Source of the DNA: an uncultured Prevotellaceae bacterium
Lineage (GTDB): Bacteria; Bacteroidota; Bacteroidia; Bacteroidales; Muribaculaceae
Assembly (NCBI GenBank): GCA_947165485.1
Contig: CAMVAP010000010.1
Coordinates: forward strand, 1-64,000
Direction: 5' to 3'
Length of the DNA: 64,000 bases
Of the stretch, positions 1 to 11,800 are shown piece after piece. How positions within the stretch are numbered: position 1 is the first letter of the stretch; every line of letters begins with the position of its first letter. A model generated the notes under the pieces. That model was not told where the DNA came from. It saw only the letters and a list, made by a program, of their open reading frames with translations, and did not search any database. The position numbers were made by a program, and so were the translations under genes.

Positions 1-1
1 A

Positions 2-34
2 CTGAATTTCAATAATTTCAAAGAACTTTTATGA
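2..34 (+). pseudogene. possible 3' end of a CDS cut by the window edge
   Basis: Frame 2 reads LNFNNFKELL followed by TGA. Asn/Phe-rich ends of this kind remind me of Bacteroidales IS transposases, but ten codons cannot identify a family. The sequence just after the stop (TAGTGGACACTAATG, around 40-54) could be an IS terminus. This is a weak call and needs the sequence to the left. Confidence 0.25.
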
Positions 35-721
35 TTTTTTAGTGGACACTAATGATCCACAGTCTGTTATTTGTTTAAAATGACGGCTGTTGATAGGGGA
101 GAAGAGTAGGGTGAATACCATCTTATTGTGTAAAGTTTAATTTAATGGTCAAGATATTAATATTTAATTTGTTGAATTACAATATAATACATAAAAAATA
201 TTTTAAAATTAAATCTCATTTTCAAGAAAAATTCGTCATTACATGGATGAGTCGATTACAATTCATCATCATCAAGAAAATATTTTCTAAATGAATACTT
301 TATAATTAATAAAAAAATAATATATAAATCAGCAATATAGATTCCTCATGATGATTTATTATATTGGATGACGTTTTGGCATTAGGAAACGATGAACATA
401 CTATAACGAGACCTTGCAAAGTCCTATTTTTCTGTTTGCTCAACCCGCTGAGATTTTAAAATTCAGTGATTGATTTGATGATAACCGGAATTGACTAACG
501 CATTCAGGCTCTCCATTCTGTGATAGTTGATCAATTCTGTTCCCCAAAAGAATAATATCCTAAAAAAATTGAAATTGATATTATGTAAAATAAACATTCT
601 CTCATTTTAATATAGGTGCCCTATTGCCAGAGAAATGTCTCCTCAAGGACTCGATAAGCGAAATGGATAATAGCTCGATTTATAGAATGGTCATGTGACA
701 ATGTGTCATGACAGCCACTAA
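35..721. other. AT-rich intergenic region, no gene seen
   Basis: About 690 bases of very AT-rich DNA with no convincing coding frame. A short palindrome containing GTCATG...CATGAC lies at 690-712, just beyond the stop of the helicase gene, and might help end its transcript. I see no tRNA, array or other repeat here. Confidence 0.5.
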
Positions 722-2812
722 CTACGGCTTCTTCTTTTTCTTTGATTTGGATTTATACAATGCTTTGCTCAGGCGTTCAGCAATCTCTTGCTCCGCTTCG
801 GCCAGGTCTTCAAAGCCGATTTTCTCGTAGATAGCCTGTAGCCGCTCATGCGGCAGGGGCATTATCTTGTCTGCTTTGGCTGCTTTCTTATACGACTTGA
901 TGGCTTCAGGAATATCGCGGTTTTGTTCCATCAATTCCCCCATTGTTACATGGGCTTGATAATTGTTCCGGTCCAGATCCAGTGCTTTGATCAACTCCTG
1001 CTCAGCACTGTCCAACTCATCAATGGCCATGAGTAGCCGCGCCTTACCTAATAGCGCTTGAATGCAGTCGGGCATAATGCGCAACGCTTTGTTGTAATTG
1101 GCCATAGCAGAACGTATAGCAATGTCATCCAGGCGTTTACCATAAGGAGCACTCCCCTCTCCCACTACCCCACTCTCGTCAAGAGAGAGCGCTTGATCAC
1201 CTAGTGAAGCATATTCTTGAGCTAGGCTGTGGAGCATCTTCTTCTGACTCTCTATCACGGCTCTCAGGCGATCCATCTCTTTCAGCTTCATCTTAAAAGT
1301 ATTCAACTTCTTTGAAATCAGTCGTTTCACGGCTGGATTTTGAAGTTGATCTTTAATTTTCATAGCGTCGGCAAAGTGGTTCACACAGTCCTCATACTCT
1401 TGATGATCAAAAGCATGAACAGCTCTGAGATACAGCTGATTAGCACGTTCTTGCTCTATTGCCTCATTGATAATCTGGCGATTATTGAACTGACGGCTAA
1501 ACTCCACAACAGCCATGTTTACGATAATATCCCTCTCGCTGAGTGGTTTAAGCAGCGTGATACCTTCCATCGACGTGCAACGAGATAGGGCCACATAGGT
1601 TTGTCCCCCAGTAAAAGCGCCACCCGCAAAATCGATTACAACGTGATTGAAAGTTAGACCTTGGCTCCTGTGCACCGTGAGAGCCCACGCCGGTTTGATA
1701 GGAATCTGTGAGAAAGACCCCAGCACCTTCTCTTCCACCTTCTTATCCTTCTCGTTGTAGGTGTACTGCATGTTTTCCCACACCTCGCGCTCTACCAGCA
1801 TCTCTTCACCGTTCTCCAGAGCCACAAACACTGATGTTTCACTCAATCGGGTCACCTTACCAATCGTGCCGTTACACCAGCGTCCTTCCTTGTCATTGCG
1901 GATGAAGATTACCTGGGCACCTTCTTTCAAGGCTAAATTAAAGGCTGTCGGCAAACTGTTTTCCGGGAAATCCCCTTCAATGGCCCCTTCATAGACATAT
2001 TCTGGTGTCTTGAGAGCCTTCATGTGTTCGTCATTGATGGAATCAACCGTATCACGGCGGGTAGCTAGTGTGATGACAAACTGATCGTTGACTTCCTGAT
2101 AATCAGGATTACACCGCTGGTTGAGACGTGCCATGTCGGCTTGGGTAGCACGATTGACGCGCACACGGTCGAGCAATGAGATAAATTCGCTATCATTCTG
2201 GCGGTATATCTTGCGTAATTCAATGGATACCAGATTAATGTGCTCAAACACACGCGCATTGAAAAAGAAGAAATTCTTGTAATATCGCCTCAATATGTCA
2301 CGTGTGTCGTGGGTTACCACGGGTTCGAGTTGGAAGATGTCACCCACGAGCAATAATTGTTTGCCGCCAAAAGGCTCACGCATGTTTCCCGAATAAACGC
2401 GCAACACCCTGTCCACAAAGTCGATAATGTCGGCCCTCACCATCGAAATCTCGTCAATGACAATGAGGTCCAGTTGCTGGATAAGCTTTACTTTCTCCTT
2501 GGTGTAACGCAGCATCTTGCGCATCCTGGCAGGATTGGAATAGTCAGGATCATCGGGAAGCATCGGCTTAAATGGAATCTTGAAGAACGAGTGCATCGTC
2601 TGACCACCAACGTTGACGGCAGCAATGCCAGTCGGCGCCAGCACAACGGTTTTCTTCTTGATGTTGGCACAGATGTACTTGAGGAATGTGCTCTTGCCCG
2701 TTCCAGCCTTACCAGTCAGGAACACCGAACGGTGGGTGCGTTGCAGTACGCCCCATGCATCCTGAAATTCAGGATTGTCAAGGTCAATATGTTGCAGCTC
2801 ATCGCTAGACAC
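722..2812 (-). CDS. PIF1-like SF1 DNA helicase with C-terminal TPR region
   Basis: A 696-residue ATP-dependent DNA helicase of the RecD/PIF1 group. Visible motifs are Walker A GKAGTGKST (residues 34-42), Walker B IVIDEISMV, the motif III-like VGDIFQLEPV, ALTVHRSQGLTF (motif V) and QTYVALSRCTS (motif VI). After about residue 440 the sequence becomes helical and includes tetratricopeptide-like repeats (for example NYNKALRIMPDCIQALLGKA), ending in a lysine-rich tail. The family resolves G-quadruplexes, R-loops or stalled forks; the TPR tail suggests a protein partner. It starts four bases after the lepA stop, so the two are probably cotranscribed. The exact role is not shown by the sequence. Confidence 0.85.
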   Translation of the reverse strand: MSSDELQHIDLDNPEFQDAWGVLQRTHRSVFLTGKAGTGKSTFLKYICANIKKKTVVLAPTGIAAVNVGGQTMHSFFKIPFKPMLPDDPDYSNPARMRKMLRYTKEKVKLIQQLDLIVIDEISMVRADIIDFVDRVLRVYSGNMREPFGGKQLLLVGDIFQLEPVVTHDTRDILRRYYKNFFFFNARVFEHINLVSIELRKIYRQNDSEFISLLDRVRVNRATQADMARLNQRCNPDYQEVNDQFVITLATRRDTVDSINDEHMKALKTPEYVYEGAIEGDFPENSLPTAFNLALKEGAQVIFIRNDKEGRWCNGTIGKVTRLSETSVFVALENGEEMLVEREVWENMQYTYNEKDKKVEEKVLGSFSQIPIKPAWALTVHRSQGLTFNHVVIDFAGGAFTGGQTYVALSRCTSMEGITLLKPLSERDIIVNMAVVEFSRQFNNRQIINEAIEQERANQLYLRAVHAFDHQEYEDCVNHFADAMKIKDQLQNPAVKRLISKKLNTFKMKLKEMDRLRAVIESQKKMLHSLAQEYASLGDQALSLDESGVVGEGSAPYGKRLDDIAIRSAMANYNKALRIMPDCIQALLGKARLLMAIDELDSAEQELIKALDLDRNNYQAHVTMGELMEQNRDIPEAIKSYKKAAKADKIMPLPHERLQAIYEKIGFEDLAEAEQEIAERLSKALYKSKSKKKKKP

Positions 2813-2816
2813 CAGA

Positions 2817-4604
2817 TCAATCGAGTTTGAGCACTGCCAGGAAAGCCTTTTGAGGCACTTGCACCGTGCCGATTTGCTTCATGCGCTTTTTACCGGCTTT
2901 CTGCTTCTCCAGCAGTTTGCGCTTGCGGCTCACATCACCACCATAGCACTTGGCCGTTACATCCTTGCGCACCTGCTTCACCGTCTCGCGCGCGATAATC
3001 TTGGCACCGATGGCGGCTTGAATGGCGATATCATATTGCTGACGCGGAATCAGTTCCTTGAGTTTCTCACACATGCGACGTCCTAGCGTGACAGCATTAT
3101 CCACATGTGTCAGCGTGCTCAAGGCGTCCACTGGTTGCCCATTGAGCAGGATGTCCAGTTTGATGAGCTTGGACTCACGGTAGCCGTTGATGTAATAGTC
3201 AAATGAGGCATACCCCTTGCTGATGCTCTTGAGCTTGTCATAGAAATCAATAACGATTTCGCCCAACGGAATATCAAACGTCAATTCCAGTCGATTGCCC
3301 GAAATGTATTCCTGCTTGGCTAGTTCACCACGCTTGGACAGGCACAGGGTGATGATGGGTCCCATATATTCGCTCTGGGTGATAATCGATGCCCGGATGT
3401 AAGGCTCCTCGATTTTCTCGATGATGGCGATGTCGGGCAACCCAGCGGGATTGTGAACCTCGGTCAAGCCGCCTTTCTTGTCATACACCTTATAAGAAAC
3501 ATTAGGCACCGTGGTGATAACCTCCATGTTGAACTCGCGGCTCAAGCGTTCTTGCACAATCTCCATGTGCAGCAGCCCCAAGAAACCGCAGCGGAAACCA
3601 AAGCCCAGTGCAACCGACGATTCGGGAGTAAAGGTTAAAGCCGCATCGTTGAGTTGCAATTTTTCCAGCGAGGCACGCAGATTCTCAAAATCCTCGGGAT
3701 CGATGGGATAGACACCAGCAAACACCATGGGTTTCACCTCCTGAAAACCTTCAATTGCTTTCTCGCAGGGACGTTGCACATGAGTAATGGTGTCACCCAC
3801 ACGCACTTCGGTCGAGTTCTTGATGCCCGAAATGATATAACCGACATTGCCTGCCGAGAGACGGTCACACGGCTGTTGACGCAGCTTCAATACTCCTAAT
3901 TCGTCGATATTATACTCCTTCTCGGTATTGACAAACTTGACAAAGTCTCCCTTGGCAATCGATCCATTCAGGATCTTGAAATACACAATGATTCCACGGA
4001 AAGAATTGAACACCGAGTCAAAGATCAATGCCTGCAACGGCGCTTCGGGGTCGCCCACTGGTGCAGGAATGCGATCCACAATGGCATCGAGAATGGCAGG
4101 TACACCCACTCCCGTGCGGGCACTACAACGTATAATGTCACTGGGGTCGCACCCTAGCAACTCCACAATCTCGTCTTCTACCTCGTCGGGGTGTGCGCTG
4201 TCCATGTCGATCTTGTTGATAACAGGAATGATTTCCAGCCCATTATCAATGGCCATGTAGAGGTTACTGATCGTCTGGGCCTGCACGCCCTGGGTAGCAT
4301 CCACCACCAGCAGAGCGCCCTCACAGGCAGCAATCGAACGTGAGACCTCGTAGGAAAAGTCCACGTGTCCCGGAGTGTCAATCAGGTTGAGGGTATATTT
4401 CTCTCCGTCCTTCACATAGTCCATCTGGATGGCGTGGCTCTTGATGGTGATACCGCGCTCACGTTCCAGATCCATATCGTCGAGCACCTGGGCCTGCATG
4501 TCCTTGCCAGCGACGGTGTTGGTGACTTCCAGCAGTCGGTCGGCGAGTGTACTCTTGCCGTGGTCGATGTGTGCCACAATGCAGAAGTTGCGTATTGTCT
4601 TCAT
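2817..4604 (-). CDS. lepA: elongation factor 4 (LepA)
   Basis: A 595-residue translational GTPase that back-translocates or remodels stalled ribosomes. G1 is AHIDHGKST near the start, the switch II region is DTPGHVDF, and NKIDM is G4. The C-terminal LepA-specific domain follows the EF-G-like domains III and V, and the length matches the family. I chose the ATG at 4604 ([19 protein letters not shown]) because LepA proteins begin this way; the longer frame to 4643 adds 13 unrelated residues and would start inside the -7 promoter element. The helicase gene follows directly downstream. Confidence 0.95.
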   Translation of the reverse strand: MKTIRNFCIVAHIDHGKSTLADRLLEVTNTVAGKDMQAQVLDDMDLERERGITIKSHAIQMDYVKDGEKYTLNLIDTPGHVDFSYEVSRSIAACEGALLVVDATQGVQAQTISNLYMAIDNGLEIIPVINKIDMDSAHPDEVEDEIVELLGCDPSDIIRCSARTGVGVPAILDAIVDRIPAPVGDPEAPLQALIFDSVFNSFRGIIVYFKILNGSIAKGDFVKFVNTEKEYNIDELGVLKLRQQPCDRLSAGNVGYIISGIKNSTEVRVGDTITHVQRPCEKAIEGFQEVKPMVFAGVYPIDPEDFENLRASLEKLQLNDAALTFTPESSVALGFGFRCGFLGLLHMEIVQERLSREFNMEVITTVPNVSYKVYDKKGGLTEVHNPAGLPDIAIIEKIEEPYIRASIITQSEYMGPIITLCLSKRGELAKQEYISGNRLELTFDIPLGEIVIDFYDKLKSISKGYASFDYYINGYRESKLIKLDILLNGQPVDALSTLTHVDNAVTLGRRMCEKLKELIPRQQYDIAIQAAIGAKIIARETVKQVRKDVTAKCYGGDVSRKRKLLEKQKAGKKRMKQIGTVQVPQKAFLAVLKLD

Positions 4605-4640
4605 ATATATGGTTTTCTTGTTATTATCCGATTTGGAGTG

Positions 4641-4648
4641 CAAAGTTA
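4641..4648 (-). promoter_or_regulatory. -7 element for lepA
   Basis: On the minus strand this reads TAACTTTG, a match to the Bacteroidales -7 consensus TAnnTTTG, 37 bases before the lepA ATG. No clear -33 TTTG is seen at the usual distance, so it is less certain than others in the window. Confidence 0.5.
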
Positions 4649-4743
4649 GTGTTTTTTTTCCACATTAAAGTGGAATATAGGCATTAAAACATCGGCAAAG
4701 GAGCAGCAATCATGTTTGACAAGGTCTATTTTATTGCCAATAC

Positions 4744-4775
4744 TTTGCTTACAAGGCTAATTTGTTTTATTTTTG
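4744..4775 (+). promoter_or_regulatory. Bacteroidales-type promoter for the transglutaminase-like gene and hydE
   Basis: TTTG (4744-4747), a 20-base spacer, then TATTTTTG (4768-4775): a full match to the -33/-7 consensus. Transcription would begin around 4782. This rules against the upstream in-frame ATG at 4762 and supports the start at 4804. Confidence 0.75.
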
Positions 4776-4803
4776 TAGAAAATTTCATAACAATTGGATT
4801 CCG

Positions 4804-7380
4804 ATGAAGAAGATATTTGCGATATTATTGATGGCATTCGCTGTAGCTGGAATCGGTCAGGCCGCGACTGTCGAGGAATTGAGAACACCTGACGTGACAG
4901 GCTTGAACGTGACCACCCAGGAGATGGACGCCTTGCGCTTTCTATATGCCTACATGCCCCTGGCCGATATCACCGATTACAGTGTGCAGTTCCATCTCGA
5001 GAATGTGCGTGCCACATTTGAGGCCCGGGAGCAGATGCCTTGGGGCAAAACCGTTCCCGATCTGTTGTTCAACCATTTTGTTCTGCCATTAAGGGTCAAC
5101 AATGAGGCTTTGGACATGTCCCGTCCTGTATTTTTTGCCGAATTAAAGGAACGTGTGGCGGGGATGAGTATGGAGGAAGCCATTCTAGAGGTTAATCACT
5201 GGTGCCACGAGCATGTAACCTATCAACCTAGCGATGCCCGCACACTGTCTCCACTGGCTTGCATGAAAACAGCCATTGGACGTTGTGGAGAGGAATCCAC
5301 GTTTACTGTGGCCGCCCTCCGCTCTATCGGAATTCCAGCTCGCCAGGTCTATACGCCACGCTGGGCTCACACCGATGACAACCATGCCTGGGTAGAAGCC
5401 TGGGCCAATGGCAAGTGGCACTTCATGGGAGCCTGTGAACCTGAAGCCGTGCTTGACCTGGGGTGGTTCAATGCCCCAGCATCCAGGGCCTTGCTGATGC
5501 ACACGCGGGCCTTTGGCGATTACAATGGCCCCGAGGAAGTGATGTCCCGCACCCGCAATTTCACCGAGATCAACCTCATTGGCAACTACGCAGCCACGGC
5601 TTCAGCCCAGGTGCAAGTACTCGACCGCACGGGCTCTCCAGTCAGCGGGGCACGGGTTGAGTTCCGCATTTATAACTATGGAGAGTTCTACCCTGCCGCC
5701 ACCAAGTATTCCGATAAAAAAGGCATGTCCTCGCTCACCGCTGGCAAGGGCGACATGCTGGTGTGGGCCAGTAAGGACGGCTGGTATGGTTACAGCAAGG
5801 TCACCTTCGGCAAAGACCGTAAAGTTGTAATAACGCTCAACAAGAGCAATAGCCTCAAGAGTGGCCCCACCTATGAGACCTTTGACATCGCTCCACCGGT
5901 TGAACATGCAGTCATTCCCCATGTGAGTCCCGAAATGTCGGCCATTAACAAGATGCGTTTTGCCCAAGAGGACTCCATTCGCAAGGCTTATATGGCCAAC
6001 ACATTCATTTCAGCCGAAGCCGCACAATCCCTCTGTCCTATGGCTGCCGATTATCTGGTCAAGGCCCGCAGCAACTGGAAAACAATCTACCAGTTTATCA
6101 CAGATCATCCCGAGAATCAGGATCGAGTCATGGGAATCATCAAGGAGTTGAACGACAAGGATATGAGAGACGTTTCTAAAGTGATACTTGAAGATACGTT
6201 CAACGCCCGTAGTCAGCAGCTATCCCAACGTGTGGAATATGAGATGATCACCTCTCCCTTCAAGTGCCTACTGCAAGATGCCTTTGATCCAGCCACCACC
6301 CAGAAAATGCGAAATGATCCCCGATTGCTCGTGGCATGGGTGAGGGATAACATCGCCCTGCATCCCGAGGAGAATGCTTTGCACATCGCCCAGACACCGA
6401 TGGGAGTGTGGCGCGCGAGAGTAGCCGACGGCAGGGGACGTGACATCTTTTTTGTTGACCTAGCTCGCTCACTCGACATTGAGGCCCGCATGGATCCGAT
6501 CACTAGCAAGGTTCAATACCGCACTCAGGGCGATTGGCAAGACGTGAACTTTGAAACAGAACAGCAGCAGAACGCCCAAACCGGGACCTTGAAATTGCGC
6601 TACGCCCCTACCCCAGCCCTCGATGACCCCAAGTATTACAACCACTTCTCCATTTCCCGCATCATGGATGACGGCACCACACAATTGCTGAACTATGACG
6701 AGGGGGATTCAGGGTTGGAAGATGGTTCGTCATGGAGCAACACTTTCCAGAACGGCACTCCGCTTGATGCCGGCACTTACATGCTCACCAGCGGAACCCG
6801 TGCGGCAAGCGGCAAGGTACTGGTTGCCAACCGGATTTTCAAGGTGAATCCTGGCGAAACCACTACCATCCACTTGACAATGCGCCAGAGCGATGAAATC
6901 GTGGCTGTGATAGGCAACTTCAATTCAGAATCTAAATTCCAGCTTCTCGACAATCATTTTGCGCCCGTGTCTAGCGATGCCGTCAGCATCCTGTCCCAAA
7001 CTGGCCGCGGCTATTTTATCGTGGGACTATTGCACACTGGCCAGGAACCGACCAATCATGCCATGCGTGACATCGCCAAGATGAGCAAGGAAATCGACAG
7101 ATGGGGACGACCCATGGTGTTGCTGTTCGAGAGCGAGAAAGAAGCTCAGAAGTACCGTCAGGAAAATTATGGCACACTGCCCAAGAATATCATCTACGGT
7201 ATCGACAATGACGGCAGCATCCTCCAGCAGATTGTCCAAGAGATGAAACTCACCGACAAGTCCCAACTGCCCATCTTTATACTGGCCGACACTTTTAACC
7301 GCGTGGTGTTCTGTTCCCAGGGTTACACCATCGGTCTGGGTGAACAGCTCAACAATGTCATCAATAGATTGGACAAATGA
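4804..7380 (+). CDS. secreted transglutaminase-like protein with C-terminal thioredoxin-like domain
   Basis: 858 residues with an N-terminal signal peptide (MKKIFAILLMAFAVAGIGQA). Residues 125-215 form a transglutaminase-like papain fold: Cys161 in GRCGEES, His194 in DDNHAWVEAW, and Glu212 in GACEPE where most relatives have Asp. A carboxypeptidase-regulatory-like beta domain follows (VQVLDRTGSPVSGARVEF). The last 150 residues look like a thioredoxin fold without a CxxC pair, so a redox role for that part is unlikely. The substrate is unknown; such proteins act in the periplasm or on peptides. It overlaps hydE by four bases (ATGA), so the two are translationally coupled, an odd partnership with no known explanation. 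Confidence 0.8.
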   Translation: MKKIFAILLMAFAVAGIGQAATVEELRTPDVTGLNVTTQEMDALRFLYAYMPLADITDYSVQFHLENVRATFEAREQMPWGKTVPDLLFNHFVLPLRVNNEALDMSRPVFFAELKERVAGMSMEEAILEVNHWCHEHVTYQPSDARTLSPLACMKTAIGRCGEESTFTVAALRSIGIPARQVYTPRWAHTDDNHAWVEAWANGKWHFMGACEPEAVLDLGWFNAPASRALLMHTRAFGDYNGPEEVMSRTRNFTEINLIGNYAATASAQVQVLDRTGSPVSGARVEFRIYNYGEFYPAATKYSDKKGMSSLTAGKGDMLVWASKDGWYGYSKVTFGKDRKVVITLNKSNSLKSGPTYETFDIAPPVEHAVIPHVSPEMSAINKMRFAQEDSIRKAYMANTFISAEAAQSLCPMAADYLVKARSNWKTIYQFITDHPENQDRVMGIIKELNDKDMRDVSKVILEDTFNARSQQLSQRVEYEMITSPFKCLLQDAFDPATTQKMRNDPRLLVAWVRDNIALHPEENALHIAQTPMGVWRARVADGRGRDIFFVDLARSLDIEARMDPITSKVQYRTQGDWQDVNFETEQQQNAQTGTLKLRYAPTPALDDPKYYNHFSISRIMDDGTTQLLNYDEGDSGLEDGSSWSNTFQNGTPLDAGTYMLTSGTRAASGKVLVANRIFKVNPGETTTIHLTMRQSDEIVAVIGNFNSESKFQLLDNHFAPVSSDAVSILSQTGRGYFIVGLLHTGQEPTNHAMRDIAKMSKEIDRWGRPMVLLFESEKEAQKYRQENYGTLPKNIIYGIDNDGSILQQIVQEMKLTDKSQLPIFILADTFNRVVFCSQGYTIGLGEQLNNVINRLDK

Positions 7381-8420
7381 TGAAAACACTCATCGACACC
7401 TTGCGCCATCATCATGAGTTGAAGCCAGCTCAATATAGGGCACTGCTCATGACACGTGACTCTCAAGTGGTTGAATATCTCATGACTCAAGCTCGTGAGG
7501 TGGCTCAGGCCCATTACGGTACAGGCATCTACCTGCGCGGGTTAATCGAATTGTCCAACATGTGCCGCAACGATTGCTTGTATTGCGGCATTCGCCGCAG
7601 TAACCGCCATGTTTCCCGTTACACACTCACGAGGGAGCAGGTCCTGGCTTGCTGCGAGCAAGGATACAAGCTCGGGTTCCGCACATTTGTGCTGCAAGGT
7701 GGAGAATGGGGCGAAGAGCGTAGCCAATGGATTGCCGACCTCGTCAGTGACATCAGGCGTGGCTGGCCCGACTGTGCCATCACCCTGTCGCTAGGCGAGC
7801 ATCCACGCGAGACTTATGCCATGTGGCGTGAAGCAGGTGCCAACCGTTACTTATTACGCCACGAGACCCACAACGAGCGGCTGTACGGCCTGCTTCATCC
7901 CCGCGGCATGACCATCGGTCATCGCCTGCAATGCCTGGAATGGCTCAAGGAGCTGGGCTATCAGGTGGGTGCGGGCATCATGGTGGGGTCCCCCTTCCAG
8001 AGCCTTGCAAGCATGGTTGAGGACATCCAATATCTCGTGCAATTCAAGCCCCAGATGATTGGCATTGGCCCCTTTATTCCACAGCATGACACACCGCTAG
8101 CCCGTTTTCCCGCTGGCAGCGTTGACATGACAGCCCGCCTGTATGCCATCATGCGCCTTGCCCTGCCCTGGTCGTTGATTCCCAGCACCACCGCCATGGC
8201 AACGTTGTCACCCGATGGCAGGCTGCGAGGAATCCTTGCTGGAGCCAATGTCGTGATGCCCAACCTCTCGCCCGAGGATCACCGCAAGCAGTATGCCCTC
8301 TATGACAACAAGGCCGCCCTGGGGGCAGAATCGGCCCAAGGCATCCAGGCGCTCGACAACGAGTTATCCACCATCGGCTACCACATCGACTGGTCCCGTG
8401 GTGACAGCCCCAACTGGTAA
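7377..8420 (+). CDS. hydE: [FeFe]-hydrogenase maturase HydE, radical SAM
   Basis: 347 residues. Cys63, Cys67 and Cys70 (CRNDCLYC, CX3CX2C) bind the radical-SAM 4Fe-4S cluster, with LQGGEWG as the following SAM-binding glycine stretch. HydE acts with HydG and HydF to assemble the diiron subcluster of [FeFe] hydrogenases, here those at 50228-54539. BioB-like relatives such as PylB are possible, but the presence of hydF, hydG and hydA in the same window fits HydE best. It is coupled by ATGA overlap to the gene before it and lies about 40 kb from its partner genes. Confidence 0.9.
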   Translation: MMKTLIDTLRHHHELKPAQYRALLMTRDSQVVEYLMTQAREVAQAHYGTGIYLRGLIELSNMCRNDCLYCGIRRSNRHVSRYTLTREQVLACCEQGYKLGFRTFVLQGGEWGEERSQWIADLVSDIRRGWPDCAITLSLGEHPRETYAMWREAGANRYLLRHETHNERLYGLLHPRGMTIGHRLQCLEWLKELGYQVGAGIMVGSPFQSLASMVEDIQYLVQFKPQMIGIGPFIPQHDTPLARFPAGSVDMTARLYAIMRLALPWSLIPSTTAMATLSPDGRLRGILAGANVVMPNLSPEDHRKQYALYDNKAALGAESAQGIQALDNELSTIGYHIDWSRGDSPNW

Positions 8421-8492
8421 ACTAAAGAGATGGACCCACCCGTTCAGGACGCGTCCACCTCTATTTGGGATTCAATTACAGTCAGCCGATTT

Positions 8493-8810
<318 letters not shown>

Positions 8811-8898
8811 TTCTTTTAATTTTTCTTTTTTTTAAGTTGGTTGATAATTGGGTTATTTCGATTATATGTTAGCAATTATAATGCCAAGCCGCAACACG

Positions 8899-11800
8899 TT
8901 ACAGGCGGGCATTGATTTTGAATTGAATTTCGGCCTCTTTCAGGGCATCCATCAAGTGTTTATCGACCGCAATGGGCTTCTTGGAACGCAACATGACATA
9001 ATTACCGCTCGCCTGATCCTTCATGCGGAAGTAAAGGTCACACCGGTTGTCGCCCTGTGCCCCTAGGTTGGATTTCAGGAACTCCACATTGCCCAAGTCG
9101 TCATCCTTGAGGGTGATGACCAGGTTTTTCACCATTTTGCCCTTGAGGTTGTCGAGCAGGTCGATGGAATGGACGTTAAACCTCACATTATTGCTAAATC
9201 CCTTCTCAAAGGCTCCCCGCACGACGACAGCCAGGCCAGGGACACCGAACTTCTGATAATCCACAAACTTGTTACCAAACAGCATAAAATCGGTTGAGCC
9301 CGAGTAGTCTTCAATCTTGAGGATGCCAAACTGGCCGCCCTTCTTGCCCATGCGGGTCTGGAAATCAACGACAAGACCACCCATCGTGATTTCATGATCA
9401 AGCTTGTCGCTGCGGGTGTTGACCTCGGCCAACGGGGTGTCGCAGCCATAGGTGACCTCCATGTAGTAGGGATCCAGCGGATGGGCCGACAGGTACATTC
9501 CCACCAGGTCCCGCTCACGGTTCAAGCGCTCCAGCTGTGACCATGGCTCGGCATGGGGAATGGGCGGTGTAGCCACCTCGATAGCGCCAAAGGCACCGAA
9601 CAACGAGTTCTGCATCTCCTGTTGACTGGCCTGGTAACGCTGGCCAAACCTCATGAGCGTCTCGCTATAGGATTCTCCTCGGGGATTTGTCTCAAAGAAG
9701 TCCTCGCGCTTGATTTCCTTGAAGTCGTCAAACGCTCCAGCAAGTGCCATCGACTCCAGCGCCTTGCGGTTGCAGGCACCCTGGTTGATGCGCTGCACAA
9801 AGTCAAAGATGTCCTTGTAGTTGCCGTTCTTGGCACGTTCCTCGACAATGGCGTCAACACAGCTGGCTCCCACGCCCTTGATACCTGCAAGGCCGAAGCG
9901 GATGCGGCCATCCCTGGTCGCGCTGAAGTTCTTGTAACTCTCGTTGATGTTAGGCCCCAGCACCTGAATGCCCATCGAGCGGCATTCGTCCATGTACTTG
10001 GACAGTTTATCCACGTTGTTGAGGTTACTGCTCAGCACGGCGGCCATGTACTCACTGGGGTAATTGGCCTTGAGATAGGCCGTCTGATAGGCTACCCAAC
10101 TGTAGCAGGTGGCGTGTGATTTGTTGAAGGCATAGGAGGCAAACTTCTTCCAGTCTTCCCAAATCTTGTTCAACACCTTCTTGTCGTGCCCATTCTTCTC
10201 GCCGCCCTCATAGAACAGTGCCTCCAGCTCGTTCATCTTCTCGATCTGCTTCTTACCCATCGCCTTGCGCAACGTGTCGCTCTGGCCACGGGTGAATCCC
10301 GCCAGCTGGCGCGACAGCAGCATCACCTGCTCTTGATAGACCGTGATGCCGTAGGTCTCCTTGAGGTACTTCTCCATGCAGGGTATGTCATACTCGATGG
10401 GTTCCCTGCCCTGCTTGCGGTTGATAAACGAGGGAATGTAATCCATGGGACCCGGGCGATACAGGGCATTCATCGCAATCAGGTCCTCAAAGCAGGTGGG
10501 ATGCAGCTCGATGAGGTACTTCTGCATACCGGCGCTCTCAAACTGGAACGTGCCCGACGTCTGCCCCTTGCAATACAGCTCGTAGGTCTTGGGGTCATCG
10601 ATAGGGATCTTCTCGATATCGATTTCCTTACCGTGGTTGAGCTTGATATTGGCCAGGGCCTCGTTGATGATCGTGAGGTTCTTCAGCCCCAGGAAGTCCA
10701 TCTTGATCAGCCCCGTGCTCTCGATCACACCGCCCTCATACTGGGTCACGATGATTTTCTCGCCATCGCTGTCGGTGGCCGTGCTCACGGGCACCCAGTC
10801 GGTGATGTCGTCACGACCGATGATCACGCCGCAGGCGTGCACACCCGTGCTGCGCACGCTGCCCTCCAGCTTCTCGGCAAAGCGGATGGTCTCGCCCACA
10901 CGCGGATCCTGGTTATCGAGCTCGGCGCGGAACTCGGGGAAGCACTCCAGGCAGTTCTTCACCGTGATCTTGTATTTCTTGCCATTCTTCTGCTCGGGCA
11001 TCTCGTTGGGCGACGACGGGATAAACTTGGCCAGGCGGTCACTCTCGGGCAAGGGCAAGTCCTCGACGCGGGCCACATCCTTGATGGCGCTCTTGGCGGC
11101 CATCGTGCCATAGGTCACGATGTGGGCCACCTTCTCGGCACCATATTTCTCGGTGACATAATTCAGCACCGCGGCACGGCCATCGTCATCAAAGTCGGTA
11201 TCGATATCGGGCAACGATATACGGTCGGGGTTCAGGAAACGCTCAAACAGCAGGTCATACTTCAACGGGTCAATCTTGGTGATGCCCAGGCAGTAGGCAA
11301 CTGCCGAGCCCGCTGCCGAGCCACGGCCAGGCCCCACGGTGCAGCCCAGCTTGGGCGCCATCCTGATGTAGTCCTGCACGATGAGGAAGTAGCCCGGGAA
11401 ACCCATGTTCTTGATCGTCTCCAGCTCAAAGTCCAGCCGCTCCCGCTGCTCATCGGTCAGCTCGGGCCAGCGCTCCTTGGCACCCTCATACACCAGGTAG
11501 CGCAGGTACTCATCCGCGTCCTTAAAGCCCTCAGGCAAGGGGAAATCGGGCAGGATGGGACCGTGGTCGATGCTGTAGATCTCCACCTTGTCCAGTATCT
11601 CATTGGTGTTCTGCAACGCCTCGGGAATGTCGGCAAACACGCCGTTCATCTCCTCCTGGGTCTTGAACCACTCCTGCTTGCTGTAGAGCATCACGTTCTC
11701 GTCGGTCAGCTTCTTGCCCGTCGAGAGGCAGATGAGGCGCTCATGGGCATCGGCATCCTCCTCGTTGACAAAGTGGGAGTCGTTGGTGCAGATGAGCTTG

